A stretch of 64,000 nucleotides of DNA from contig SHYX01000016.1 in assembly GCA_009692585.1 (NCBI GenBank), forward strand, positions 1-64,000, given 5' to 3'. The DNA is from Myxococcales bacterium. GTDB taxonomy: Bacteria; Myxococcota; UBA796; SXON01. A program made the translations under genes and the position numbers. Of this stretch, positions 50,359 to 59,221 are shown in pieces. The first letter of the stretch is position 1, and the number at the start of each line of letters is the position of its first letter. The notes under the pieces are model-generated. The model did no database searches. It saw only the letters and a list, made by a program, of their open reading frames with translations, and was not told the origin of the DNA.

Positions 50359-51677
50359 GCCTCCTCGATCTGGCGCGGCGTACGGTCGAGGATGCCCGCA
50401 AGCTTGGCGCAGGCGAAGTGTCGGTGGCCGTATCTGGCGGCTCAGAGCTTTCACTGGTTCGCCGGGCGGGAAAGCTGGAGCAGGCCACGCAGGCCAGCAG
50501 CCGCGGGTTGTCGCTTTCGCTCCTGGTCGACGATCGGTTCTCGGTGCACAGCACCTCGGATCTGCGGCCGGATGCGGTCCACGCCTTCCTGGTCAACGCG
50601 GTCGCCGCCACCCGTGTGTTGGAGGCCGAGCCGGAGCGCCGGCAAGCGGACATCTCGCTGTGCGGTCGTGGCGCCACCGATGAGGAGCTGGACGGCCTCG
50701 ATCTCACCCACGCCACCCTCAACGTAGAAACGCGCCGGGCCGCCGCGCTGGAGCTCGAGGCCGCCGTCGAGGCCCTCCCCGAGCGCGCCCGGGTGCTCAG
50801 CGCGACGATGCACCTCGGGGACTCCTCAGACGAAGGCGTCCGGGTGATGTCGAATGGGTTCGAAGGCGCTCGGCGCTCAACCGGTTTCGGTCTTGGGGTC
50901 GAGCTGACGCTCATCGAGCCCGGGGGGCGCCGTCCCGAAGCGACGGCCTGGTACTCCGCGAACCATCGCTCCGATCTCCCCGCGCCCCAGCTCATCGCGG
51001 CTGAAGCGTGGTCGAAGGCGGCCGAGCGGCTCGGCAGCCACTCCGTCGCGTCCGGACGCTACCCGATGTTGCTCCAGAATCAGGTCGCGGGCCGAATCCT
51101 CGGCGTCCTCGGCGGCCCGCTCTCCGGAGGCGAGCTGCACCAACAGCGGAGCTTTCTGGCCGGTCGGATGGGCACGCGGATCACCAATCCGGCGCTCACG
51201 CTCACCGACGTGCCAAACATTCCGCGCGGCCTCGGCAGTCGCCCGTGGGACGGGGATGCGCTGGTGGCACGCCCGATGCCGGTCATCGAGGCGGGCGTGC
51301 TGCGCAACTACTACATCAACACCTATTACGGGCGAAAGCTCAACATGCCCGCGACCACCGGCGGGCGGAGCAACTGGGTCGTCGCGCCCGGCACGCGCAC
51401 CCCCCAAGCGATACTTGCAGATGTATCACGGTGTATCGTGGTCACGGGCTTCCTGGGCGGGAACAGCAACGGCCTCACCGGCGACTTCAGCTTCGGGGTG
51501 CAGGGGCTCTTGGTTGAGCGCGGTGAGGTCACGGCCCACCTCAGCGAGATGAACGTCTCGGGCAACATCGAGGAGGTGCTCGGTCGCCTGGTCGAGCCGG
51601 CGTCGGACGTGTGGACCTGGTCCAGCTGTCGGACTCCGTCGTTGTTCTTCGACGAGTTGGAATTCTCGGGCGCATAG
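50355..51677 (+). CDS. pmbA: TldE/PmbA subunit
   Basis: 440 residues, the inactive partner of TldD. Typical pieces are GLSLSLLVDDRFSVHSTSDLRPD, MPVIEAGVLRNYYINTYYGRKLNMPATTGGRSNW and the end FGVQGLLVERGEVTAHLSEMNVSGNIEE. No HExxxH motif, as expected. Overlaps tldD by four bases. The downstream decayed minus-strand gene runs into its 3' end. Confidence 0.92.
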   Translation: MSLLDLARRTVEDARKLGAGEVSVAVSGGSELSLVRRAGKLEQATQASSRGLSLSLLVDDRFSVHSTSDLRPDAVHAFLVNAVAATRVLEAEPERRQADISLCGRGATDEELDGLDLTHATLNVETRRAAALELEAAVEALPERARVLSATMHLGDSSDEGVRVMSNGFEGARRSTGFGLGVELTLIEPGGRRPEATAWYSANHRSDLPAPQLIAAEAWSKAAERLGSHSVASGRYPMLLQNQVAGRILGVLGGPLSGGELHQQRSFLAGRMGTRITNPALTLTDVPNIPRGLGSRPWDGDALVARPMPVIEAGVLRNYYINTYYGRKLNMPATTGGRSNWVVAPGTRTPQAILADVSRCIVVTGFLGGNSNGLTGDFSFGVQGLLVERGEVTAHLSEMNVSGNIEEVLGRLVEPASDVWTWSSCRTPSLFFDELEFSGA

Positions 51678-52615
51678 TCCCCCCCATCGCTCAGCAGGCT
51701 CGATTCCGCGCTCCAGACAAAGGGGAGGTCGCGGGACAGGGCCAGAATGCGCCGCCGCTCTTCGTCCGTCAGGTCGGCCTTCTCCACGCGCCGATGTCCT
51801 TGTCGAGCCCGCCGTAGGGCACGGTGTGGAACTCCACCGGATCGGGGCTGGCCTAGACCTCGGCGATGACCTCCGGGACCTGCTCGGAGAAGCCAATCTG
51901 GCGCCAACCCGGGGAGGCTCAGGGAAGCTGCGTTCCGCCGAGCACCCCCCCGTCGATGACTTTCCACACGCGATCCTGGGTGAGTACGAGCTCGTCGATG
52001 GCGTCGCCGTCGAGATCGATGTGCCCGAAGAACTGCGCGGGAAACCCGATCCGCCGGTCGGCGTCGTCGATGTCCAGGGTGCCGGCGAGGCGTGAGCCCC
52101 GGAACAGCCGTGCTTCGTCGTCGTCGGTGTCGGGCGGGTTGGCGGCCACGGACACGTCGGCGTAGCCGTCGCCATCGGCGTCGCCGAGGCCTCCGGCTCC
52201 CTCCGGCATCCCCGTGGTCGCCGAGCCGATGATGGTCGCGAAGGGGGTGGGCATGACGCCATGCTCGACGGGGGGGCTCACGAGGAGGACGGCCCGGCCC
52301 CGGCCGCCTGGTAGACCCAGAGGTCGTCGCGACCGTCGCCGGAGACGTCGCCGCACCGCCCGAGGCCCAGCCCGCCACCCCCACCATCGACTCGGGGTCG
52401 CCGAGGTCGAATTGGAACGGGCCGGGCTCGCCGTTGCAGTCGGCATCTCCGTCCTCGGCCCGCCAGGAGTCGAACGCGCCCGGATAGACCTCGGCGGCGC
52501 TATCGTCGCAGTCCTCCGGAGTCATCCAGCCGTCCCCGTCGTCGTCTGTAGGGGCGGTGTCGACGGAGTCCGAGCCGGGTGTCGAGCAGCTGAGGATGAG
52601 CAGGAGCGTGGTCAA
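51665..52615 (-). pseudogene. Decayed FG-GAP/MopE-type lipoprotein gene with several frameshifts
   Basis: Starts at TTG 52615 (overlapping the upstream stop) with signal LTTLLLILSC and DDDGDGWMTPEDCDDSAAEVYPG, a MopE-like calcium repeat. Then the frame changes: GDVSGDGRDDLWVYQ in a second frame, GGLGDADGDGYADVSVAANPPDTDDDE and FGHIDLDGDAIDELVLTQDRVW in a third, and VEKADLTDEERRRILALSRDL in the first again. Each piece fits an FG-GAP integrin-like surface protein with an acetylated-lipid anchor. At least three frame changes with coherent pieces mean a decaying gene or clustered sequencing errors. Confidence 0.6.
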
Positions 52616-53740
52616 AAGGAAAACTTGAACTGCGATTCGGCGGTGTTCTGGTCGGCCTCGTAGCCTTCCTGCGCGAAGTCGCCCCCTCCCTGGGCCGTGG
52701 CGCCGGTGAACACCACCCACTCGCCGGAGGGCAGGCGTACCGGGTCCGGGTCCAGGCGCATCTTGGTACGGTCGTCGTACCAGTCTCCCGATTGGTCATC
52801 AGGATTCGAGCGGGCGATCAGGTCTTGGTTGCCGCCGGGGTTGGTATCGTCGACGGGGCGCACCACGAAGTCCATTCCGGTTGTGCGCGACCGTACCGCT
52901 GGGCCCCAGCACGCTTCGCCACAGGCCCCATGCGTGGGTGTTGCCCGCAGGCGCGGTTCCATCGTCGTTAGCCGAGAAGTAGAGGGCAACGCCGTCGTCA
53001 AAGACCATGGGCACCGCGTCGACGTCCTTCAGGGAGTCGTACACGTCCCAGATGAGGTCGTTACCCACGGCCGCTGGGTTGCCGCCGGGCTTCCATCGTT
53101 TCCCGTTCGCCACCCAGATGTTGACCTTGCCAAGGTACTCGCCCCACACCAACTCGTCGTAGGTGGCGCTGTCCCAGAGCTCCTCGTTGGTCGAGGCGGA
53201 GGTGAAGCCAGATTCGAAGGCGAGTCCGAAAGAATTGTCCCAAGGTAGGAACCGGGTGTCGATCCGCGTCACATGCGTCCCCGCCCGAAAAGACGACAGG
53301 GATGAGGCCACCTTCCCGTCGGGGTTGTCAACGTCCGTGCTCTGGGCGGTGTAGTAGATGTACAACCAGTCTACGTTGTCGACCTGCAGCTCATAGGCCG
53401 CCGGCACCCCGAGCCAGAGCGGCACGGTGTAGTCAATCCTGGTCTCCGTAAACGTGTGGAATCGGGCGACCAGGAAGTAGGGCCCTTTGACCTGGGAGGT
53501 GAGCGTGGGTTCGTCACACCAGTAGCCGACGATGGCGGCGACACTGTTGGTTTCGTTGGGGTCGCCGCCGGAATTACCGCCCGGCCCGAAGACCTTCGCT
53601 GGGGTGTCGGCGGAATGGTAGCGCGCCAGCAGCATCAGCCAACCCTTCCCATCCTTCAGTACCAGCACATGTGGATCCTTGTAGACGGACGTCGCGTCGT
53701 TCGCGCGATGGCTACGAAGCGGCGCGAACCTGATCAGGCG
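52612..53740 (-). pseudogene. Decayed beta-propeller/glycoside-hydrolase-like gene
   Basis: The first two thirds read openly: YKDPHVLVLKDGKGWLMLLARYHSAD, VGYWCDEPTLTSQVKGPYFLVARFHT, and WDSATYDELVWGEYLGKVNIWVANG, like five-bladed glycoside hydrolase (GH43-type) propellers. Near 52890 the frame shifts: WGLWRSVLG continues in another frame as RSRTTGMDFVVRPVDDTNPGG and LIARSNPDD, ending SQFKFSF at 52612. There is no convincing start; the open frame runs into the acyltransferase 3' end, so the 5' end seems lost. One base change restores the frame. Confidence 0.6.
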
Positions 53741-54660
53741 ACCCGCGCCGCGTCCACATGAGGACGGAACGGCTCCGACAGTAGCGCCGACAGCCGCACA
53801 TGCGCCTCGGTCAGGGCCCCGATCTTCCCGGGGTACTCTCGCGGCGTGAAGGCCTCGCCAAAGGAAAGCCTAGCTTCGGCACGGTACATCAGCGGCGCAT
53901 CCACCGGGTACATGGTCTCGCCGCCCTCTTGCCCGAGGGGGAGCACCTGGACCCCCTCGATGTTCAAATAGCGTGCGGCCGCACGAAGAAAGGGCTGGAG
54001 GCGCCCATCGCGTGCCCGTGTCCCCTCGGGGTACAGCAGCACGATCATCCCGGAGTCCATCAGCTCGGCGCAGTGCGCCAAGGTCTGGAGCGCGACGTTG
54101 GCCAGCTCACGAGGGGTGAGGGTGTCTTGTTCGCTGGCGACGACGCTGGATTGCGCCGTCTTGCGGGTGTTCAGTGCGATCGAGGCCATGCGTCGCCACG
54201 CTTCGGTGTAGACCTTGGGGCCGGCCACGGCGACGAGCCGCCCGGCGAACTCGGCGAGTCCGGCCTGCCAGAGCACCACGTCGGTCACCTGCGTGTCGGT
54301 GTACGACAGGTGGTTGCACACGATCATGCGTCGTTGGGCGGGCGACCCGAGGAAGCTGCGGAGATTCCCTTCCCCGTGGATGATCCAGGGCGTGGCGACG
54401 GCTGCCATGTAGGTGCGGGTGAGCTGCTGGGCGAGAGGATCTGCTGGGTACAATCGCCAATCGTCGCCGGCTGTCCGAAAGGTGCCGCGCATCCGCTCGA
54501 TGTCCGCATCGCTGGCGGCATCGATGATTTCTTGCAGCCGCAGACGGAGGGTGTGCTTGGCGTCGGTTGGGCAATCGAGATGGTCTCCTACCCACCCGGC
54601 GAGCGCGGACCGGACGAGCGGCGTCGGCAGCGCGGCGAGGGTCTCGATCGACAGTTCCAT
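53734..54660 (-). CDS. 1-acylglycerol-3-phosphate acyltransferase family protein
   Basis: 308 residues of the PlsC family. The N-terminal 85 residues are a helical extension without membrane helix. Motif I is CNHLSYTDTQV (H-x4-D) near residues 113-119; motif III LLYPEGTRARDG near 210 matches FPEGTR; IEGVQVLPLG precedes a PVDAPLMYRAE stretch. Lacking clear transmembrane helices it may act as a peripheral membrane enzyme on lipids or polyketides. The 3' end meets the decayed hydrolase gene. Confidence 0.8.
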   Translation of the reverse strand: MELSIETLAALPTPLVRSALAGWVGDHLDCPTDAKHTLRLRLQEIIDAASDADIERMRGTFRTAGDDWRLYPADPLAQQLTRTYMAAVATPWIIHGEGNLRSFLGSPAQRRMIVCNHLSYTDTQVTDVVLWQAGLAEFAGRLVAVAGPKVYTEAWRRMASIALNTRKTAQSSVVASEQDTLTPRELANVALQTLAHCAELMDSGMIVLLYPEGTRARDGRLQPFLRAAARYLNIEGVQVLPLGQEGGETMYPVDAPLMYRAEARLSFGEAFTPREYPGKIGALTEAHVRLSALLSEPFRPHVDAARVA

Positions 54661-54708
54661 CGCGGCAGGCGTTAGCCCGCTCTAGGCCCGGTCGGCTACA
54701 GCGCGCCG

Positions 54709-55746
54709 GTGCAGTTGCCACAGGATCTTCTCGACGCCGACACGGCGCTGCACGCGATCCACCTGCGGCTGGCGGCGTCGCGGCACCTCAATCCGCTCGA
54801 CGAAGTCGAGGCGCACGCCCGGTTCCTGGCCGGCGCCCCTGCCAGCTTCCGCTATGCGACGCTGACCGACGCTGACGAGCTGCTGCGGGCGTGCGATGCC
54901 GTGAGTCCGCCGCTGGATCACCCGCTCGGGCGTGAGGTCGCCGCGGCGGTCGAGGAGTTGCGGCTGTCGGTGCTCGCGCTCCGGGACCGGACGGCCCTGG
55001 CCTTCGAGCGTCTCGGCGTCGCGGCCGGCTGGTTCGAGGGGGCCGAGGCGCCGACGGGGTCGCCGCCGCGGGTGCGGAAGCCGGACGAGGAGGTCCTGGC
55101 GTTGACCGTGGTGCTCGACCGGTTCCGGTCGGCGTTGCAGGCGCGGGGCTTCGATCGGTGGCGGGTGGAGGCCGATCCGGTGATGTCGGCGCGGGTGGTC
55201 GCCGATGCCCCGCGCCGTCTCCTCCGCATCAATCCGCGGGCGACCATTTCCCCGACCGACATGGAGGCGCTCGTGGCGCACGAAGTGGGTGTCCACGTTG
55301 CGCGCGCCGAAGCCGGCGCCGCACAGCCGTTGCGGTTGTTCTCCTTGGGCCTGGCGGGCTCACTGGTCGCGGAGGAGGGTCTGGCGCTGCACGCTGAGGC
55401 CGAGGCGTGTGGGCTGCCCGTGGGCGCCTCGGATCGACTGGCGCTCCTGGCCGCGGCCGCACGCCGGGCGCGGGAGCAGAGCTTCAGCGGCCTGTACCGG
55501 GGCCTGGAGCCACTGGTCGGCCCCCGAAACGCGTGGACCACCTGCCTTCGACTCAAACGCGGTCTGGCCCACCCGGAAGAGCCCGGCGTCTACGCCAAGG
55601 ACCGGGTGTACTGGTTGGGATGGTGCCGGGTGTCGGCGTGGCTGGCCTCCGGCCGCTCGACAGCAACCCTGTCAGTGGGCAAGGTCGGCCTCGCTCACCC
55701 CGTCCAGAGCTGGCTGGACGAAGGGTGGATCAGCCTTCCTGGATGA
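54709..55746 (+). CDS. DUF1704 (MATCAP-like) zinc metallopeptidase
   Basis: 345 residues. The catalytic motif AHEVGVHVARAEAGAAQPLRL lies near residues 190-210, with EEGLALHAEAEA (the family's QEGLA motif, Gln replaced by Glu) near 224. This is the DUF1704 family, whose human member MATCAP removes the C-terminal tyrosine of tubulin; bacterial substrates are not known. GTG start. Its last codons (WISLPG) lie in a 26-base sequence repeated at 56421. Confidence 0.8.
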   Translation: MQLPQDLLDADTALHAIHLRLAASRHLNPLDEVEAHARFLAGAPASFRYATLTDADELLRACDAVSPPLDHPLGREVAAAVEELRLSVLALRDRTALAFERLGVAAGWFEGAEAPTGSPPRVRKPDEEVLALTVVLDRFRSALQARGFDRWRVEADPVMSARVVADAPRRLLRINPRATISPTDMEALVAHEVGVHVARAEAGAAQPLRLFSLGLAGSLVAEEGLALHAEAEACGLPVGASDRLALLAAAARRAREQSFSGLYRGLEPLVGPRNAWTTCLRLKRGLAHPEEPGVYAKDRVYWLGWCRVSAWLASGRSTATLSVGKVGLAHPVQSWLDEGWISLPG

Positions 55747-55748
55747 GG
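55723..55748. repeat. 26-bp direct repeat, left copy
   Basis: Starts GGGTGGATCAGCC and ends CTGGATGAGG. Identical to 56421-56446. It codes the last residues of the DUF1704 protein on the plus strand and, in the right copy, the last residues of the NifU-like protein on the minus strand. Confidence 0.95.
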
Positions 55749-55776
55749 CATGCTCGCCGGCGACGAGAAGGACTGA

Positions 55777-56526
55777 ATGGCACGCGCGGCCTCGTATGCT
55801 CGGGCGGCGATTGGGCTGCTACTGCTGGGCGGGCACGCCACAGCGCGCGGTGGTGAGCTTGTGGATCCGACGCCAAGGCAGAGTTGGAGCGGCGCCACTG
55901 CTCGCGGGTTGCTCGGGTACACCCTGGCGTCGGCAGACGTCGATGGCGACGGAGCGGCCGATCTTGTTGCGGGAAACCCAGGGTGCGACGGCCCTGGCGC
56001 AGTGGTGGTCTACGCGCACGGTGGCGCGGGATTTGCGGCCGAGCCGAGCTACCTCCTACCGGGCATCCGAATGGATGGCGAGATCGGCCGGCAGCTCACG
56101 GCGGGAGACTTCGACGGCGACGGCGCGGACGACGTCCTCGCGGGCGGGCCGTGCCAGGATTCTATTGGCCTGTACTATGGCAGCGCCTCTGGGCCTGGCG
56201 GCGCGGTGCTGGTCGCGTCCGTTGGCTTACCGGAGTTGTTTCCGGGCGCGACCGATGTACCGGGCGACGGCATCGACCAGGACTGCAACGGGGTGAGCGC
56301 CGGGGCCGGCGGCTCGGGCGAACCGACGGACGAGCCCGCGTGCGGCTGCGGCACGGGCGGCAGCGGGGGGGTGGCTGGTCGTTACGTCGGGGTTGGCGGG
56401 GCTGCGGCGTCGCACCGCCCGGGTGGATCAGCCTTCCTGGATGAGGTTCCCGAAGCCCGGGAGCTCCTCGCGCAACAGGGCTTCGACCCCCATCTTCATC
56501 GTCATGATCGAGGACGGGCAGGTTGA
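55777..56526 (+). CDS. FG-GAP/VCBS repeat surface protein, tail frameshifted
   Basis: 249 residues. A signal-like N terminus (ARAAIGLLLLGGHATARGG) is followed by FG-GAP units ASADVDGDGAADLVAGNPGCDGP and AGDFDGDGADDVLAGGPCQDS, then a MopE-like ATDVPGDGIDQDCNG. The tail opens with CGCGTGGSGG; without one G of the seven-G run (about 56365-56371) it would read on as GGWLVVTSGLAGLRRRT, a MYXO-CTERM-like sorting tail. As present, it runs past the repeat into the NifU antisense region, so the normal end is lost. Probably an inserted gene. Confidence 0.6.
   Translation: MARAASYARAAIGLLLLGGHATARGGELVDPTPRQSWSGATARGLLGYTLASADVDGDGAADLVAGNPGCDGPGAVVVYAHGGAGFAAEPSYLLPGIRMDGEIGRQLTAGDFDGDGADDVLAGGPCQDSIGLYYGSASGPGGAVLVASVGLPELFPGATDVPGDGIDQDCNGVSAGAGGSGEPTDEPACGCGTGGSGGVAGRYVGVGGAAASHRPGGSAFLDEVPEARELLAQQGFDPHLHRHDRGRAG
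56421..56446. repeat. 26-bp direct repeat, right copy
   Basis: Identical to 55723-55748. The 672 bases between the copies hold only the FG-GAP gene. Confidence 0.95.
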
Positions 56527-57087
56527 ACAACTGCCGACCAGCTTGACGATCACGTCGTTGCCATCGATGCGCAACAGCGTGATGTCGCCACCGTCGCCCT
56601 GGAGGGCCGGGCGCACCATCTCGTCGAAGATCTCCTGCACCTGCTCCATCGAGTAGGCCGCCGGGCCGACGGTGTCCGTCGCGGGCGTTGCCGCCTCGGG
56701 AACGGGAGCCGCCTCTACGGCCGCGGCGGGCTCCGCTGCCGCGACAACCTCGGCCGCGGGCTTCGCCTTCTTCTTGGCCTTCGGCCTCTTGGCAGGGGCA
56801 GCCTCGACGAGGTCCACGACGGGCGCAGCCTCGACGGTCGGCGGCGCGGGTGTCTCGACGGTCGACGGCGCGGGCGTCTCGACGGTCGACGGCGCGGGCG
56901 TCTCGACCGGCAGAGCAGCTGCGGCGACCGCGGCTGGCGCCACCTCGACCACGGGCGCCTTGGCCGCTGGCGGCTCGACCCTGACCGGGGGGGCGTCGCG
57001 CCACGCGGGCGGGGGCGGCGCGGCGGCCGGTCTGACCTCGACGCCAAGCAATCGCTTGAGTCCGGACTTCAGTGAGCTACGAATCAT
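56428..57087 (-). CDS. NifU C-terminal-domain protein (Fe-S cluster scaffold)
   Basis: 219 residues from ATG 57087. The N-terminal 20 residues (IRSSLKSGLKRLLGVEV) look like an amphipathic helix. The long Pro/Ala/Val-rich linker (about 25-140) contains three 8-residue repeats VETPAPST. The C-terminal NifU domain (about 145-219) has VQEIFDEMVRPALQGDGGDITLL and GSCSTCPSSIMTMKMGVEA, with the cluster-binding CxxC. Similar linkers occur on other proteins here. TATACT (57110-57115, minus) may be its -10. It likely carries or repairs Fe-S clusters. Confidence 0.85.
   Translation of the reverse strand: MIRSSLKSGLKRLLGVEVRPAAAPPPPAWRDAPPVRVEPPAAKAPVVEVAPAAVAAAALPVETPAPSTVETPAPSTVETPAPPTVEAAPVVDLVEAAPAKRPKAKKKAKPAAEVVAAAEPAAAVEAAPVPEAATPATDTVGPAAYSMEQVQEIFDEMVRPALQGDGGDITLLRIDGNDVIVKLVGSCSTCPSSIMTMKMGVEALLREELPGFGNLIQEG
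56831..56902 (-). repeat. 24-bp tandem repeat in the NifU-like gene, three copies
   Basis: Three units of TCGACGGTCGACGGCGCGGG plus four bases, two identical and one with two changes, encode the octapeptide VETPAPST linker. The gene has room for length variation without loss of frame. Confidence 0.85.
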
Positions 57088-57190
57088 GGGGCCTCGGGCG
57101 CTTTGGCCCAGTATAAGCGCGGTCTGGCCAGCCGCCGGTAGTCTGTCGCACGGAGGCCGCGTGATACGCGGCCTCCTCTGGCGGTGCTCC

Positions 57191-57583
57191 ATGTCCCTCC
57201 CGCACGTTCGCATTGTCGCTGCCGAAGTGGAAGTCGATGGGGCGTTCTTGATCACCCAGCGTCGCGCCGAGGCCGAGCTACCCCTGTTGTGGGAGTTCCC
57301 GGGTGGGCGAGTTCGGGAGGGTGAAAGTGACATCGACGCGATCCGCCGATCCCTGCGTGACCGGCTCGGGGTGGAAACCCAGGTGGGCCATCGGGTGCTG
57401 CACGTCACCCACGCCTACGGGGAGTACACCCTGGACATGGTGGTCTACCGCTGCGCCGTGGTGGGCACCCCGCGCCCGCTCCGGGTGGCGGACGTCCGCT
57501 GGGTGGCTCCCGAGCAGTTCGGCGACCACCGCTTCCCCGGCGCCGACCAGCAGACCGTCGACAAGCTGCTCCGCGACGGCTGA
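57191..57583 (+). CDS. Nudix-like protein with degenerate Nudix box
   Basis: 130 residues from ATG 57191 (in-frame codons extend upstream over the NifU antisense). The MutT-like start VRIVAAEVEVDGAFLITQRRAE and the WEFPGGRVREGESDIDAIRRSLRDRLGVET stretch match the fold, but the box GX5EX7REUXEEXGU reads RSLRDRLG: the Glu residues binding metal (RE, EE) are Ser, Asp and Arg. Catalysis as an 8-oxo-dGTPase is doubtful; a binding protein is more likely. Possible promoter TAGTCT near 57135. Confidence 0.7.
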   Translation: MSLPHVRIVAAEVEVDGAFLITQRRAEAELPLLWEFPGGRVREGESDIDAIRRSLRDRLGVETQVGHRVLHVTHAYGEYTLDMVVYRCAVVGTPRPLRVADVRWVAPEQFGDHRFPGADQQTVDKLLRDG

Positions 57584-57602
57584 CGCCTCGGTCCGGTTCA
57601 TA

Positions 57603-58595
57603 TCAGGGGTTCTTCAGGATCTTCGGCAGTCTCGTCGAGGCATTGACCTGGCTGGCCGGAACGTCTCCCGGGATGAACTTCGCCGCACCGGAGCGCAACG
57701 CGGGCTCGATGTCGAAGATCACGAGTTCCTCGTTCTCGGAGTCCGGTACGTGCTGGAGCACATAGACGAAGCGGGCCCCCCGCCAATACCAACCCTTCAT
57801 GCTGGCGTCGTATCGACCAGCGCCGAACCTCGCCTTGAGGCGGTCGCGCAGCAGCAGAGCCGCGGTATCACCGGACACCCGGAGGCGGACGCCCATGACG
57901 ACGTCGTCGTCGTCCGCCAGCCATCCCAAGCTGCAGGGAATGCCCATGTACCGAACGTTGTCGTCCGTACCGCGACTGTAGATGGCGAGACGGCCGTTGT
58001 GGCGAGGTGCGCTGTTTTCGGCGATCATCGCGCCGGTCTGTCCGAAACGCACTCCTCCGAGGCTGACCTCGATATCCATCGGGCCGGGCACCGCGGCGGG
58101 CGCACCGACCAGCGAGAACGACCAGGTGGGGTCGACCGTGGGCATGGCGCCTCGGGGGTAGGCCACCGGGTGGAGGAGTCCCCCGACCTGTCGTTTGTGG
58201 AGTGTCGATCGGACACACTCCGCCAGGGCCAGGTTCCCGCCTCCCTTGACCGCGGCCGACAGCACGCTGGTGGTGGGGGCGAAGGTGACGGTCGCGGAGG
58301 CCCCGGCCCCCACCGGCGCGCCGGCCGCCACCGCACAGGCGGCGATGAGCGGGGCGTGATCCGCGATGATCGCGTCGGCGGCGGCCAGATCGATGCGTCG
58401 GTCGCGCCGACGCTCCATCTCAAGGGACCAGCTGTCCTGCGCGCTCTGCCCGCCGTAGTTGGGCGAGGGCGGGTCCTCGCCCTCCGCCTCGTCGCCCCGA
58501 CGGGAGAGGGTCAGGCCATCGCCGACGGTGAGCACCACCTCGGGCGGCGGCAGGAGCACGGTTGCCGCTAGGGTCTGGGCGATGAAGAGGAGCAT
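57603..58595 (-). CDS. Secreted protein of unknown function
   Basis: 330 residues. Signal MLLFIAQTLAATVLLPPP. An internal part ATVTFAPTTSVLSAAVKGGGNLALAECVRSTLHKRQV is like the periplasmic C-terminal domain of TonB-box or AgmX proteins (conserved single Cys before a helix). The C-terminal region carries WLADDDDVVMGVRLRV and GWYWRGARFVYVLQHVP, unassigned. Its ATG overlaps the stop of the hydroxylase gene, so both are one transcript. Confidence 0.65.
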   Translation of the reverse strand: MLLFIAQTLAATVLLPPPEVVLTVGDGLTLSRRGDEAEGEDPPSPNYGGQSAQDSWSLEMERRRDRRIDLAAADAIIADHAPLIAACAVAAGAPVGAGASATVTFAPTTSVLSAAVKGGGNLALAECVRSTLHKRQVGGLLHPVAYPRGAMPTVDPTWSFSLVGAPAAVPGPMDIEVSLGGVRFGQTGAMIAENSAPRHNGRLAIYSRGTDDNVRYMGIPCSLGWLADDDDVVMGVRLRVSGDTAALLLRDRLKARFGAGRYDASMKGWYWRGARFVYVLQHVPDSENEELVIFDIEPALRSGAAKFIPGDVPASQVNASTRLPKILKNP

Positions 58596-59191
58596 CAGTT
58601 GGTGCGGAAGACGTGGTCCCAGAGCGTCATCGAGACGCCGAATTTACGCCCGTCCTTGTTGTGGTGATGATTCATATGATGGGCCTTCAGGCGCTTGAAC
58701 CATTTTCCCTGCACCTTTCCGTGATGCACGTAGTAGTGCGTCATGTCGTAGCTGATGTAGCCGAGGATCTTTCCCGCCATGAACGGGAAGGTCCACGGAC
58801 CCAGCACCAAAGACCACAACCCGTAAAAGCCGGCGGCCAGCGCGGCGGCCGCGGCCGGTGGCATGACCAGTCGGTATTTGTCGTCGATGTACTCGTGGTG
58901 CACCCCATGAAGAAAGAAGTGCATCCGGGGGCCCCAGAACGTCTTGGGCGTCCAGTGAAACAGCGTCCGGTGCAGCCAGTATTCAGCCAGGGACCAGACC
59001 AAGAGGCCGACAAGTGCCAGGCCGATCGACGGCGCCATCGGCAGGTTCAGGCCGAGGGTTCCCCAGGCGAACGAGGCCGTCGCCGCCGGCACCCAGACCA
59101 GCGGCACCACGTACCAGGGTACGCGGGAAAACCCGTCAAGAAACTTGTTCTCGAACATCGGCGGGGATTCTGGCGTGGCAGGGAAGAACAT
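58595..59191 (-). CDS. Fatty acid hydroxylase / sterol desaturase family membrane protein
   Basis: 198 residues; ATG 59158 is an alternative start. ATG 59191 follows TAGGCG by six bases. Four hydrophobic helices; His clusters HRTLFH near 74, HGVHHEY near 95, HYYVHHG near 152 and HHMNHHH near 171 hold the di-iron centre. These spacings are those of fatty acid 2-hydroxylases. It would introduce a 2-hydroxyl into acyl chains of membrane lipids such as sphingolipids, which myxobacteria make. Located in the inner membrane. Confidence 0.85.
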   Translation of the reverse strand: MFFPATPESPPMFENKFLDGFSRVPWYVVPLVWVPAATASFAWGTLGLNLPMAPSIGLALVGLLVWSLAEYWLHRTLFHWTPKTFWGPRMHFFLHGVHHEYIDDKYRLVMPPAAAAALAAGFYGLWSLVLGPWTFPFMAGKILGYISYDMTHYYVHHGKVQGKWFKRLKAHHMNHHHNKDGRKFGVSMTLWDHVFRTN

Positions 59192-59221
59192 GCCCAGCGC
59201 CTATCCGAGATCGTCCGACTG

